Assembly: GCA_965276005.1 (NCBI GenBank)
Contig: OZ254962.1
Span: 1,488,001-1,552,000 of the forward strand
Source: G965232465 sp965276005
GTDB taxonomy: Bacteria > Pseudomonadota > Alphaproteobacteria > JAQWUY01
Direction: 5' to 3'
DNA length: 64,000 nt
Shown: positions 1 to 10,069 of the stretch, piece by piece
Position numbering within the stretch: position 1 is the stretch's first letter
Layout: every line of letters starts with the position of its first letter
Position numbers and translations under genes: made by a program
The notes under the pieces: model-generated
What the model was told of the DNA's origin: nothing
Databases searched by the model: none
Seen by the model: the letters and a program-made list of their open reading frames with translations, nothing else

Positions 1-169
1 GCATGGACGGTTTCTTTATCGCCCGCCTAAAAAAAGCATAATTCCCGCCACATGCCACTAAATCAAAAATAAACATTGACAATCCATATAAATATTGTAA
101 GGTATAAGATATATATAGCAATATATAAAATAACAGTACATAAAATACCTGATGTGAGGAGATAGTAAA

Positions 170-3100
170 ATGAATGGAACGGTTTGTAACAAAAAAATAT
201 TTATGATGACGGTGTCTTTTTATGCTGTCAGTGCGTTGGTAGGTAACTTTGCTTATGCGGGGGAGCTCCCCGATGGTGGTAAGGTGATCGATGGGAGTGC
301 CAGTATTTATAAGCAAGGCAGCACCTTAAATATCGACCAAAGCACGGACAAAGCAATTATCGATTGGAACAGCTTTTCTGTGGGTAAAGACAATACGGTA
401 AACTTCAATCAGCCCAGTAGGGAATCGGCAACCCTAAATCGGGTTACAGGCAGTTTTACTTCGGAAATTGCTGGACGGATTAATGCTAATGGCAGTGTGT
501 TTTTGGTCAATCCCAATGGCATACTGATTACTGCCGATGGGGTTATCGATACGGGCAATTTTGTTGCTTCTACCCTTGATATTGACAATAATGATTTCTT
601 AAACAGTAATTACACATTCACTAAAAGCGATCAAAATGGCGTTGTTTCGAATCGGGGGACTGTTTCTGTCGATGATGGCGGTTTTGTGGCGTTGCTGGGC
701 GGAGCGGTCAAAAATGACGGGTTTGTGCGGGCACATGTGGGTACAATCGGTTTCGCTGGCGGTGAAAAGATTGTCATGTCGTTTGGCAACAACGATTTCT
801 TACGGGTCGAGGTACCTACAGACACATGGGAACAGCTAACAGATGCAGATGGTAACAAAGTCTCTGCCACCCTTGATTTAGGCGGCAAGATTGAATCCCG
901 GGGCGGTTTTATCGATATAACTGTTGCCGATGCGACCGATATTTTACGGCAAACTATTTCGATCGATGGTGTTATATCTGCAAACACCGTGTCTTCGCAG
1001 GACGGTATTATATCTATCAGTGGCGGTTCGTTGGGGCTTACCGGCAATGGGCGAATCACTGCTGATGCCGATTATGGCGATGCGGGACGAATAGATGTCG
1101 CCGTGCGGTCGTTGAATATGTCGACACCTATATCTGCCACCGCCGCAACAGGCAATGGGGGTACAATTGAAATATCGCTACAACAAGGGGCAAGCCTCAG
1201 TCGTGGGGCGGTATTTGATGTCAGCGGTAAACAGGGCGGTCGTGTGTCGTTCATCGGCGGATTGTCCGGCGACGCATATTATAAGGTGGTCGGCACCGGC
1301 GATTTTATCGCTGATGGCAGCGATGGCACGGGCGGGTATGTGGACATATCCAATAAAAACGGTTTGGTTGGACTGTTTTCTGGCACCCTATCGGCAAAGG
1401 GAGCTGTCGAAGGCGGTCGCATCCGTATTGGTGGGGCGTTTCAGGGGGGGACATACGATTCACAAACCAGCTCTGTCGACAAGCACACACAACATTTATT
1501 TGTCCATCGTTGGTCTGATAACACTGACCTTGTCAGTGCTGGCAAGACTTCCCTAGGTACGGGCGTACGAATCGATGTGTCGTCCGCATCGGGTACGGGG
1601 GGGACGGTTGTATTATGGGCCGATCACACCACCAACAACTATGCCCAAATTACCGCAACTGGCGGTACCAAAGGCGGGGCGGTAGAAATATCCGGCAAGA
1701 AAAAAGTCGACAGCTTCGGTTTAAAACGAGTCAACATAGGCAATGGGGTACTCTTACTCGACCCAAAAAATGTGGTTATCAATAAGTTTTCTAACGGCTT
1801 TTCACAGGCAAAACGCATTATGTCGACAACCCCTTTGGCAGGCTTTAAACTGGACTTAGACGACAATGATAATTTTGGATCGAGCGTTGCCATCAGTGAA
1901 GATGGTACCAGATTGGCAGTAGGGGCAAGGTTTGATGATACGGGTGCTACCAATAATGGTGCGGTGTATTTATTCACCGTTGGCGGCACGGATTCCCACT
2001 GGGGCAGTTCGCTACTACAAGAATACAAAATCGCCTATGGATCTGGTCTAGATGTCAAGGGGAGCGGTGCACAATTTGGTAAATCTGTGGCGTTTAATGA
2101 CGACGGCACCAAGTTAGTTGTGGGAATGCCGTATGTGGGTAAAGCCTCTTCTTATCGGAGCGGTAGCGGTAGAATTTTCTTGTTTTCCGTCGACTGGGGC
2201 AAAAGCGTAACCAACAGTTCTTATTTGGAATACGGGGGCAATGGCTATTTTGGCACCGGCGTTGCGTTAAGCGATGATGGTACCAAATTGGCGGTCGGTG
2301 AAACACACGATAGTACGGGTAAAAAAGGCGATGCAAACTATGTATATGAAGCGGGGTCTGTGTCGTTGTTTGTTTTGTCAGGCGATGGCGAAAACTGGGG
2401 GACTTCGCCCAACCGCACCCGTACGGGACGGATTGTAAACGGTAACGGTGGGCTTACCCTATCGGCTTATGATGCGTTTGGATATGCGGTTGCGTTAAGT
2501 GGCGATGGATCGAGGTTAGTGGTAGGGGCTGAGGGTACGGATAGAAGGAAAGGAGCAATACATTTGTTTACCGTTGACGGTGCCACATGGGGACAATCTT
2601 TTACACGCACTGCTGGTATTTCCTATGGTCCATTTGCTTCACTAAACGAAGGTGACTTTTTTGGCGGCAGCGTTGCGTTAAATGATGCCGGTACCAGACT
2701 AGCGGTGGGTGCCATATACGATGATACCGCAGGGAAAGATTTAGGGGCAGTGTATTTGTTCACTGTTGACGGCACAACATGGGGGGATAGAATTACTCGA
2801 GTACGCATAATTACCGATGGTGTGGGTGTTTCGTTGTCCAGTATCGATAAATTCGGTTATTCTGTGGCGTTAAATACCGATGGATCGCAATTAGTGGTGG
2901 GGGCTGTCGATAACAACACGGGCGGTAGCATAGCTACACATAAAAAAGACTGCATTGTATGTGCGAGCGGTAGCAAACGAGGTGCCGTGTATTTACTAGC
3001 TTTATCCGGCTATACATGGGGGGCAAAAATCGATGTACAGCGGATCATAACAGACCAAAAGGTGCTAGATCTAAATCCTAAGACTGCGTTTGGTGCATCC

Positions 3101-6100
3101 GTTGCACTCAGCGATGATGGCACCAAGTTGGCGGTGGGTGCCCCAAGATACAACAACAAAGGGGCGGTGTATTTATTTGAAATAAACCCCGTTACCGATG
3201 CGTGGGGAACCGAAGTTTTATATACCCGCCGCATTGCTGATGGCGAAGGTGTCTCATTAGCCAATACGGACTTGTTTGGATCGAGCATTGCGTTAAACGG
3301 CGATGGCAACAAGTTAGCGGTCGGTGCCGAAAATACGGATTCTAACATTGGCAAAGTACATCTGTTTACTGTTGACGGTAGCAGGTGGGGCAATACAGTC
3401 ACAGAGACAAAACGGATTACTACGGGAACCGGCGGATTGTCTCTGCAGGCGGGCGATCATTTTGGCGGGGCGGTTGCATTAAGTAACGATGGCACCAAGT
3501 TAGCGGTGGGTGCACATGGCACCGATGATAACACCGGGGCGGTGTATCTGTTCACTGTTGGGGGTAGCTATGCCTCATGGGGTAAGACAGTCGACAAAAC
3601 CAATGCGATTAAAACCGGCATATCGGGTTTGTTGTTACCTAAATACACCTATTTTGGGCTGAGTGTTGCCTTCGATGCCGATGGCGAAAGACTAGCGATT
3701 GGTGCCATAGGGCACAGCGGCGGAGCAGTGCGTACGGGGGCGGTGTATTTGTTTACTGTCGGTACGGGTTCCCAATGGGGGGATTCCGTTACCTATACCG
3801 CTAAAATTGCCGATGGATTAGGCGTATCTTTAAGTGAGCGGGATAGTTTTGGCACCAGCGTCGCTTTGAATAATGATGGCGACATGTTGGCGGTCGGTGC
3901 CGTTGGCAATGATACGGGCGGTAGTGGACGAGGGGCGGTGTATTTGTTCGCCGTTGGCGGTAACATATGGGGGTATCAGGTTACCGAAAAACTAAAAATT
4001 GCCCACGATTCCGGTGTGTCTATATCGGATAACAGTCGCTTTGGCACTGATGTCGCTTTCAATGGCAGCGGATCCCAATTGGTGGTCAGTGCCCATGAAG
4101 CGAATGCCAAAAAAGGGGTCGTGCATTTATTTACTTTGGACGGTTTTAATCACATATGGAACAGTCGTTTTGGACAGATACAAAAACCCTTTTTCAATGA
4201 CGAACACTTTGGACGCTCTGTGGCGTTAAGCGGTGATGGCACCAAGCTAGCGGTGGGGGCTTACGAAAAAGATACAGCGTTGTCCAAGAGAAAAGGGGTG
4301 GTGTATTTGTTTGCCTTAGGCACTTCGAGTGTTTGGGGCGATACCGTTACATATGCCAATCGCATCAGTGATGGCAACGGGGTAAAATTGTCGAGCACAT
4401 CAAGACCCAACCACGATGGATCCGCTTATGCCACATGGTGGGACAGCTTTGGTGAATCCGTTGCCTTAAGCAGTGATGGCACCAAGCTGGCGGTGGGTGC
4501 CATCGGGGCGGATTCTTACAGAGGGTCGGTGTACTTGTTGACCATTGGCGGCAACACATGGGGGGATATGATCACAGAAAAAAGACAGATCGATATGAGA
4601 ATTACAAAATTGTCACTAAGCAGCGGTGATTATTTCGGCAAAAGTGTTGCCCTCAGCAATGATGGGACAAAACTAGCGATAGGTGCCACAGGCGATGACG
4701 CCGCCAATGACGAAGCCGGGGCGGTATATCTGTTCACTATCAATGGCAACAATTGGGGGAGTAGCATCAGCTACACAAACAAGGTTGCTACAGGGTTCTC
4801 ATTAAAAACATGGAGCCACTTTGGACAATCCATTGCACTAAGCGAGAATGGGGCAAAAATGGCGGTAGGTGCTTTCAGTGATGATGCGGACAAAGGAGCG
4901 GTGTACTTGTTTACCGTTGGCAGATCTGCCCCGTGGGGCAATGCAGTTACCTACACCACTAAAATTGCCCATGGTGCCGGTGTGTCATTATCGACCAATG
5001 ATTATTTTGGCTACAGTGTGTCGCTGAGTGATGATGGCAGCAAATTAGCGGTGGGTGCTTATGGTCATAAAACCGGGGTATCCGGTATGGGGGCGGTATA
5101 CTTGTTTACCGTCGAAGGGTATATTTGGGGGCGTACGGTAACCCAAAACGGCAGAATCACCCACAATGCCGGCGTGTCGTTATCGGCTAATGATAACTTT
5201 GGCAGGGCTGCTATTTTAAATAGCGATGGGTCTCAATTGATAGTGGGGGGCATCGATCGAGATGCCTCTGATGCCGATTCGGGTGCCATATATCTATTTA
5301 CCGTTGGCGGTAGCAAGTGGGGCGAGACAGTTACCCAGACAAATCAGGTCGTTGAAAGAGAAGTACTTAACATTCAGCAAACGAATAGAGTATTTTCAAA
5401 ACAAAACATTTCCCTTACTGCGAACGAAGGGTTCGGGTCGTCTGTTGCTTTGAGTGATGATGAAACAAAAATGGCGGTCGGTGCCAGATTTAATGACACC
5501 GGCGGTACCAATCGGGGGGCTGTATACCTATTCGAATTGGTCGGCGGGGACTATTTTGGTGACGACATATACTACACCGCAAAAGTTGCCGATGGCAACG
5601 GTGTATCGCTCAGCAATATAGACAGGTTTGGCACCTCTGTTGCCTTGACCAACGATGGTAACACACTGGTAGTAGGTGCCCCTTATGACGATACGGGGGG
5701 CAGCAATTTTGGGGCGGTGTATATGTTCCGTATAGGGGGCGGCATTTGGGGTACCGAAGTCACACAGCTACAAAAACATCACGCCGTGACCGATGGGCAT
5801 TTTGGCACAGCGGTTGCCATCAGTGGCGATGGCACAAAATTAGTGGTCGGATCCCCATATTCTGACATAAAACACAGCACCAAGAAGGGCGTTGTACAGC
5901 TGTATGATATAGACAATGCCAATAATTTTACCTTGATAAAAACATACGGTCAGGGAGATACTGTTGGGTCGTCCACAAACCTATCGCTACAAAATGGCGA
6001 ACAATTTGGACAAGCAGTGGCACTGAGTAACAACGGGGCGAAATTGGCGGTCGGTGCCTTAGGACGGGACGGATATAAAGGCAGGGTGTACCTATTTACC

Positions 6101-8926
6101 ATAGACACAACAGATACAGGCTGGGGGCAATCCCTGTCGTTGCAAAACACCATCGATACTAGGACGACGGGTGTCTCTTTATCAAACTACGATTATTTTG
6201 GTGCCTCTGTTGCCCTAAGTAATGACGGGACAAAATTAGCGGTCGGTGCTTGGGGCGAAGATGGTACCAATACATGGAATATAGGATCCGTATATTTATT
6301 TGATGTGGGCGGCACCACATGGGGCAACACGGTTGAAAAAACCCACGAAATTACCGATGGCACCGGTGTTTCCCTAGAAGCATCAAACATCAGATTCGGG
6401 TTTGCGGTTGCCCTAACCGGTGATGGCAACAAGCTGGTGGTCGGTGCCGATAGACAAAACGGTAAGGTCACCAACGAAGGTGCCATATATTTATTGGATT
6501 TAACCGACAATAGTGCCCCCGCCATTACAGAACAGCTGGAGGCTGGGACAGATGTAAAAATTGTTGCCAGCAACGATATTACTATAAACGCTGATATAAC
6601 CCCTACAATAGGTACGGGTAAATTGACCTTGAGTGCCGGGCGATCGATTATCATTAACGGCGATGTTAAAATCAAGGGCGGGCTGGTGATAACCGCCAAC
6701 GATGCCACCGATACACAATTTATTGCCAGCGATCGGGACAGCGGCAAAGCACAAATCACCGTTGCTAGCGAGAAAACTATATCTGGGGGCAATGGCGATT
6801 TACTTGTCAAAATGCTAACGGGCAGAAATGGTGGCAATGCAACCAAAAACCAAACCGGCAAAATCACCGTCTGGAGAGCGGACGGGAAACGGGTCAGCAT
6901 AGTACACTTGGGAAAAACGCAAACGGTTTTATTCCCCACTTCGAACTCAGAAATTATCGTTTTAAGCGGTGGACAAATAAAAGCCACAGGCAACCTAAAC
7001 AAAGGCGAAGTGGCTATCGAATTGGCGGCGGATATATTCACCAGCAATGCCGGCAGTACCAGCCTGTATATCGATGACAGTACGGGCGACCAAGGGCGGT
7101 ACTTGGTGTGGACAAAAACCCCCAAAGATAACCAATTAGGGGACAGCTCGAACAGCTATATAACCAATTATGGTTTTGTGCAATTTAACAAGCCATACCA
7201 CGCATACAGGGGCGATTTCCAATCCAATACCAGACTCACCGTTGGCACCTTAAAAGATACCTCCGGTTTTATATACCGTGCCCATCCCGCCTTGAGGCTC
7301 ACCGCAACGCCGCCTAGAAAGACCAAAACATATGACAGCACTGCCGCTGCCCCGGTTGGCAATCCGTCTTTTGCGTTTGCCAATCAAACCGTTGATGGCT
7401 TAAACTTCACAGTGGGGGGAGTGTCAGGAAATACCCGTAAAGCCCTTGATTTTAATGCCACTGTACACAATAGTACAGGGACATTTTACAGCACCAGTGG
7501 CACCGTGCAACAAGAGCATGTGGGGACAAACCTAATACTCAAATACACCGCACATGTAACCTACAAAGACGGTAACAATAAACCTGTATACGGCTTTTCT
7601 ACCGCCGTTGCCAATGTATACGGTGCGTCTATCACCCGCCGTCACCTGTTGCTGCGACAAGATCAACTGCATGTCAAAGGTGCCAGCAGTGCCGATGGCA
7701 AACAGATATACGACGGTACGCAACACGCACAGGTGGTTAAGAAAATAGGTGAACACGGGTTTAAAACAGATTCTACCACATTTGCCATGATAACAGATGA
7801 CGATGTATCCTTAAACATAGCCATAGATGCGTTTCGGTATGCCAATGCCGATGCGGGCAAGAACAAAAATGTATTGTTCGACGATGCACAAAAAATTACA
7901 TTATCGGGTACAGATGCCGATAACTATATGCTGTACTTTATGAATGTGGGCAGTTCGATACCATTGCAACCCTTACATGGTATGCACGGCGGTGAGGATA
8001 CGGGCATCGACGGGGAAATCACTGCCCGTGTGCTCAAACTGGACGGTAGCGAATTAACCGCTATAAACCGTGTCTATGACGGCACGACAGCGGTTACCGT
8101 ATACGAAAAGCCCGGTCAGGACGGTTTTGCCGTCGCTGATGACACCACAGGGATAGTAAATAACGATAGTATATCCTTAAATATACAAGCAGGTGCTTTC
8201 GAATATGCCGACTCCTCCGCTAGTACCCATGCCAAGCAAATTCAGATCGGCACCCCGACCAAACTTATGTTAAGTGGTGTCAATAGCGGCAATTACCTGC
8301 TAAAAGTCATCGATACCAGCGGTGCTGTTGTCGAAACAGCCAATGGTGTAAAAGTCAAAGGATTAACTGGATATATCTCCTCCGCAACCAGAAACAGTCG
8401 CAGTGGTATGCGGCAAAGGAGTAAAGACCATGCCTCCCCCACTGGTAGATACCGTTCCAGCGGCAACACAAAGGTAAAATCGACAGCCGGCAACAGTGGC
8501 AACAGTATTGCCAGTATTGTATTGCTAGGTGCGGGGGCTACTGTGCTCATGGGCGGTGCTGCTGCAACAGGTGCCACAGGTGAAGGATTAGATGTCTCTG
8601 TCGGCGGTATCGATACCCTGTTTAACAACGGCGTATACGCCCACTTGAATGGTGTCGATATGCGGGCGATATACCAACCCCCAACGCAAAACCCAAAAAC
8701 ATCCGTATTCGATACTGCCCGACCATCGAAGGCAACATACAAGGCAAAATACACCACCACATATGACTTGGCGTTGTTAGCACATAACATCAAGACACAA
8801 AAGGCAACATCCCTATATGAGCTGGACGAAAAAGTATATGACACCATCAAACACATATTCGTGCAACAAACGGCACCAACAGACAAAACCGCTGGTATCG
8901 GCACAGAGGACAACGCCCCCGCATAA
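170..8926 (+). CDS. Giant haemagglutinin-type adhesin with 24 FG-GAP repeats
   Basis: Probable secreted surface protein of 2918 residues. A signal peptide is followed by a likely cleavage after AYA near residue 30. Then comes a filamentous-haemagglutinin secretion domain (about 31-150, with the motif NPNGI) and a beta-helix-like region to about 560. I count 24 FG-GAP-type repeats from about residue 567 to 2114, with the core FG-SVALS-DGTKLAVGA and GAVYLFTV. A second helix-like stretch follows, then three YDG-type repeats (about 2370, 2512 and 2635). A Gly/Ala hydrophobic segment (about 2778-2808) precedes a conserved tail. GAGGAG at 156-161 supports the start. Its paralog lies inverted at 29110-33183. 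Haemagglutinin-type N-termini normally need a TpsB pore, and none is in this window. An adhesin role is inferred. Confidence 0.88.
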   Translation: MNGTVCNKKIFMMTVSFYAVSALVGNFAYAGELPDGGKVIDGSASIYKQGSTLNIDQSTDKAIIDWNSFSVGKDNTVNFNQPSRESATLNRVTGSFTSEIAGRINANGSVFLVNPNGILITADGVIDTGNFVASTLDIDNNDFLNSNYTFTKSDQNGVVSNRGTVSVDDGGFVALLGGAVKNDGFVRAHVGTIGFAGGEKIVMSFGNNDFLRVEVPTDTWEQLTDADGNKVSATLDLGGKIESRGGFIDITVADATDILRQTISIDGVISANTVSSQDGIISISGGSLGLTGNGRITADADYGDAGRIDVAVRSLNMSTPISATAATGNGGTIEISLQQGASLSRGAVFDVSGKQGGRVSFIGGLSGDAYYKVVGTGDFIADGSDGTGGYVDISNKNGLVGLFSGTLSAKGAVEGGRIRIGGAFQGGTYDSQTSSVDKHTQHLFVHRWSDNTDLVSAGKTSLGTGVRIDVSSASGTGGTVVLWADHTTNNYAQITATGGTKGGAVEISGKKKVDSFGLKRVNIGNGVLLLDPKNVVINKFSNGFSQAKRIMSTTPLAGFKLDLDDNDNFGSSVAISEDGTRLAVGARFDDTGATNNGAVYLFTVGGTDSHWGSSLLQEYKIAYGSGLDVKGSGAQFGKSVAFNDDGTKLVVGMPYVGKASSYRSGSGRIFLFSVDWGKSVTNSSYLEYGGNGYFGTGVALSDDGTKLAVGETHDSTGKKGDANYVYEAGSVSLFVLSGDGENWGTSPNRTRTGRIVNGNGGLTLSAYDAFGYAVALSGDGSRLVVGAEGTDRRKGAIHLFTVDGATWGQSFTRTAGISYGPFASLNEGDFFGGSVALNDAGTRLAVGAIYDDTAGKDLGAVYLFTVDGTTWGDRITRVRIITDGVGVSLSSIDKFGYSVALNTDGSQLVVGAVDNNTGGSIATHKKDCIVCASGSKRGAVYLLALSGYTWGAKIDVQRIITDQKVLDLNPKTAFGASVALSDDGTKLAVGAPRYNNKGAVYLFEINPVTDAWGTEVLYTRRIADGEGVSLANTDLFGSSIALNGDGNKLAVGAENTDSNIGKVHLFTVDGSRWGNTVTETKRITTGTGGLSLQAGDHFGGAVALSNDGTKLAVGAHGTDDNTGAVYLFTVGGSYASWGKTVDKTNAIKTGISGLLLPKYTYFGLSVAFDADGERLAIGAIGHSGGAVRTGAVYLFTVGTGSQWGDSVTYTAKIADGLGVSLSERDSFGTSVALNNDGDMLAVGAVGNDTGGSGRGAVYLFAVGGNIWGYQVTEKLKIAHDSGVSISDNSRFGTDVAFNGSGSQLVVSAHEANAKKGVVHLFTLDGFNHIWNSRFGQIQKPFFNDEHFGRSVALSGDGTKLAVGAYEKDTALSKRKGVVYLFALGTSSVWGDTVTYANRISDGNGVKLSSTSRPNHDGSAYATWWDSFGESVALSSDGTKLAVGAIGADSYRGSVYLLTIGGNTWGDMITEKRQIDMRITKLSLSSGDYFGKSVALSNDGTKLAIGATGDDAANDEAGAVYLFTINGNNWGSSISYTNKVATGFSLKTWSHFGQSIALSENGAKMAVGAFSDDADKGAVYLFTVGRSAPWGNAVTYTTKIAHGAGVSLSTNDYFGYSVSLSDDGSKLAVGAYGHKTGVSGMGAVYLFTVEGYIWGRTVTQNGRITHNAGVSLSANDNFGRAAILNSDGSQLIVGGIDRDASDADSGAIYLFTVGGSKWGETVTQTNQVVEREVLNIQQTNRVFSKQNISLTANEGFGSSVALSDDETKMAVGARFNDTGGTNRGAVYLFELVGGDYFGDDIYYTAKVADGNGVSLSNIDRFGTSVALTNDGNTLVVGAPYDDTGGSNFGAVYMFRIGGGIWGTEVTQLQKHHAVTDGHFGTAVAISGDGTKLVVGSPYSDIKHSTKKGVVQLYDIDNANNFTLIKTYGQGDTVGSSTNLSLQNGEQFGQAVALSNNGAKLAVGALGRDGYKGRVYLFTIDTTDTGWGQSLSLQNTIDTRTTGVSLSNYDYFGASVALSNDGTKLAVGAWGEDGTNTWNIGSVYLFDVGGTTWGNTVEKTHEITDGTGVSLEASNIRFGFAVALTGDGNKLVVGADRQNGKVTNEGAIYLLDLTDNSAPAITEQLEAGTDVKIVASNDITINADITPTIGTGKLTLSAGRSIIINGDVKIKGGLVITANDATDTQFIASDRDSGKAQITVASEKTISGGNGDLLVKMLTGRNGGNATKNQTGKITVWRADGKRVSIVHLGKTQTVLFPTSNSEIIVLSGGQIKATGNLNKGEVAIELAADIFTSNAGSTSLYIDDSTGDQGRYLVWTKTPKDNQLGDSSNSYITNYGFVQFNKPYHAYRGDFQSNTRLTVGTLKDTSGFIYRAHPALRLTATPPRKTKTYDSTAAAPVGNPSFAFANQTVDGLNFTVGGVSGNTRKALDFNATVHNSTGTFYSTSGTVQQEHVGTNLILKYTAHVTYKDGNNKPVYGFSTAVANVYGASITRRHLLLRQDQLHVKGASSADGKQIYDGTQHAQVVKKIGEHGFKTDSTTFAMITDDDVSLNIAIDAFRYANADAGKNKNVLFDDAQKITLSGTDADNYMLYFMNVGSSIPLQPLHGMHGGEDTGIDGEITARVLKLDGSELTAINRVYDGTTAVTVYEKPGQDGFAVADDTTGIVNNDSISLNIQAGAFEYADSSASTHAKQIQIGTPTKLMLSGVNSGNYLLKVIDTSGAVVETANGVKVKGLTGYISSATRNSRSGMRQRSKDHASPTGRYRSSGNTKVKSTAGNSGNSIASIVLLGAGATVLMGGAAATGATGEGLDVSVGGIDTLFNNGVYAHLNGVDMRAIYQPPTQNPKTSVFDTARPSKATYKAKYTTTYDLALLAHNIKTQKATSLYELDEKVYDTIKHIFVQQTAPTDKTAGIGTEDNAPA

Positions 8927-8953
8927 TACCCGGTTGCATATATAAACAGTAGG

Positions 8954-10069
8954 TTACAATATGGTATCTGCGGCGGTATACGCCATACGGACACTATCGG
9001 CGATGGCTTTTTGGGTAATGTGCCCTTGTGCCACATTTAAGCCGTTTTTAATATTGGGATTTTCTATACAGGCTTGTTGCCAGCCTTTGTTGGCGATTTC
9101 CAAGACAAATGGCAAAGTGGCACTGCTGAGGGCTAAAGTTGCCGTTTGTGGCACCACCCCCGGCATGTTGGGCACACAATAATGGATAACCCCATCGACC
9201 ACAAACACAGGGTTTTCATGGGTGGTGGGTTTAGAGGTGGCAAAACATCCGCCTTGATCGATGCACACATCGACCAACACAGACCCTGTCGGCATGGTTT
9301 TTACCATTTGTTTATCGACCAATTTAGGGGCTTTTGTGCCGGGTCCTGTAACCGCCGCACCGATAACAACATGCGACTGTGCCACCAATGCACCAATGTT
9401 ATAAATGGTCGAGTAACAAGTCTTTATCCCCCCGTTGTAGTGCCTATCCAGCTGGTGTAATCGATCGGCATTGCGTCCTACAATGGTTACATCTCCCCCC
9501 AGTCTGAGTGCCATTCGGGCGGCATTTTCCCCCACAACCCCGGTGCCAATCACGGTGATTTTTGCCGGCGACACCCCGGGGGATCCAGACAGTAACACCC
9601 CCGCCCCGCCGTGCTGGGTGTACAGATACTGCATGCCCACCTGTACCGCTAAGCGACCGGCAATCAGACTCATCGGCACCAACAACGGCAACCGCCCCAT
9701 AGTATCGGTCACCATTTCGTATGCGATGGCTACACATTTGCTGTGTATCATCGCTTGTACCTTTGCCACATCATGGGCTAAGTGGGCATAACAGAATATA
9801 ATATGCTGTGCCCGCAACAGGTCATATTCGCAAGGTTGCAATTCTTTAACCTTGACAATCATCTCTGATTGGGCGTATACATCGTCCGCATTTTTGCCCA
9901 TGTTCGCCCCCGCATTTATATAATCCGTATCGCTAAACCCGCACCTCACGCCGGCGTTGTGTTGCACCGTAACCCCGTGTCCGTTTTTTACACACGCACT
10001 CACACCCGCCGGGGTCATGCCCACACGAAATTCATTATTTTTAACCTCTGTGGGAACACCTATTTTCAT
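8954..10069 (-). CDS. ald: Alanine dehydrogenase
   Basis: NAD-dependent alanine dehydrogenase of 371 residues, the usual family size, interconverting L-alanine with pyruvate and ammonia. Visible hallmarks are the N-terminal MKIGVPTEVK, the Lys75 and His96 regions (KVKELQP and AHLAHD) and a Rossmann GTGVVG at 175-180. The start overlaps the stop of the upstream hyuB gene in an ATGA, so it is the last gene of the hyuA-hyuB-hyuB'-ald unit. An AGGAAA site lies just upstream. Its place in this operon suggests that it processes an amino acid released by the hydantoinase-like enzymes. That link is inferred. Confidence 0.9.
   Translation of the reverse strand: MKIGVPTEVKNNEFRVGMTPAGVSACVKNGHGVTVQHNAGVRCGFSDTDYINAGANMGKNADDVYAQSEMIVKVKELQPCEYDLLRAQHIIFCYAHLAHDVAKVQAMIHSKCVAIAYEMVTDTMGRLPLLVPMSLIAGRLAVQVGMQYLYTQHGGAGVLLSGSPGVSPAKITVIGTGVVGENAARMALRLGGDVTIVGRNADRLHQLDRHYNGGIKTCYSTIYNIGALVAQSHVVIGAAVTGPGTKAPKLVDKQMVKTMPTGSVLVDVCIDQGGCFATSKPTTHENPVFVVDGVIHYCVPNMPGVVPQTATLALSSATLPFVLEIANKGWQQACIENPNIKNGLNVAQGHITQKAIADSVRMAYTAADTIL

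Noticed and set aside
8293..9036. 247-codon minus-strand frame over the adhesin 3' end
   Set aside because: Antisense shadow of a well-supported gene with a skewed Ser/Pro composition.
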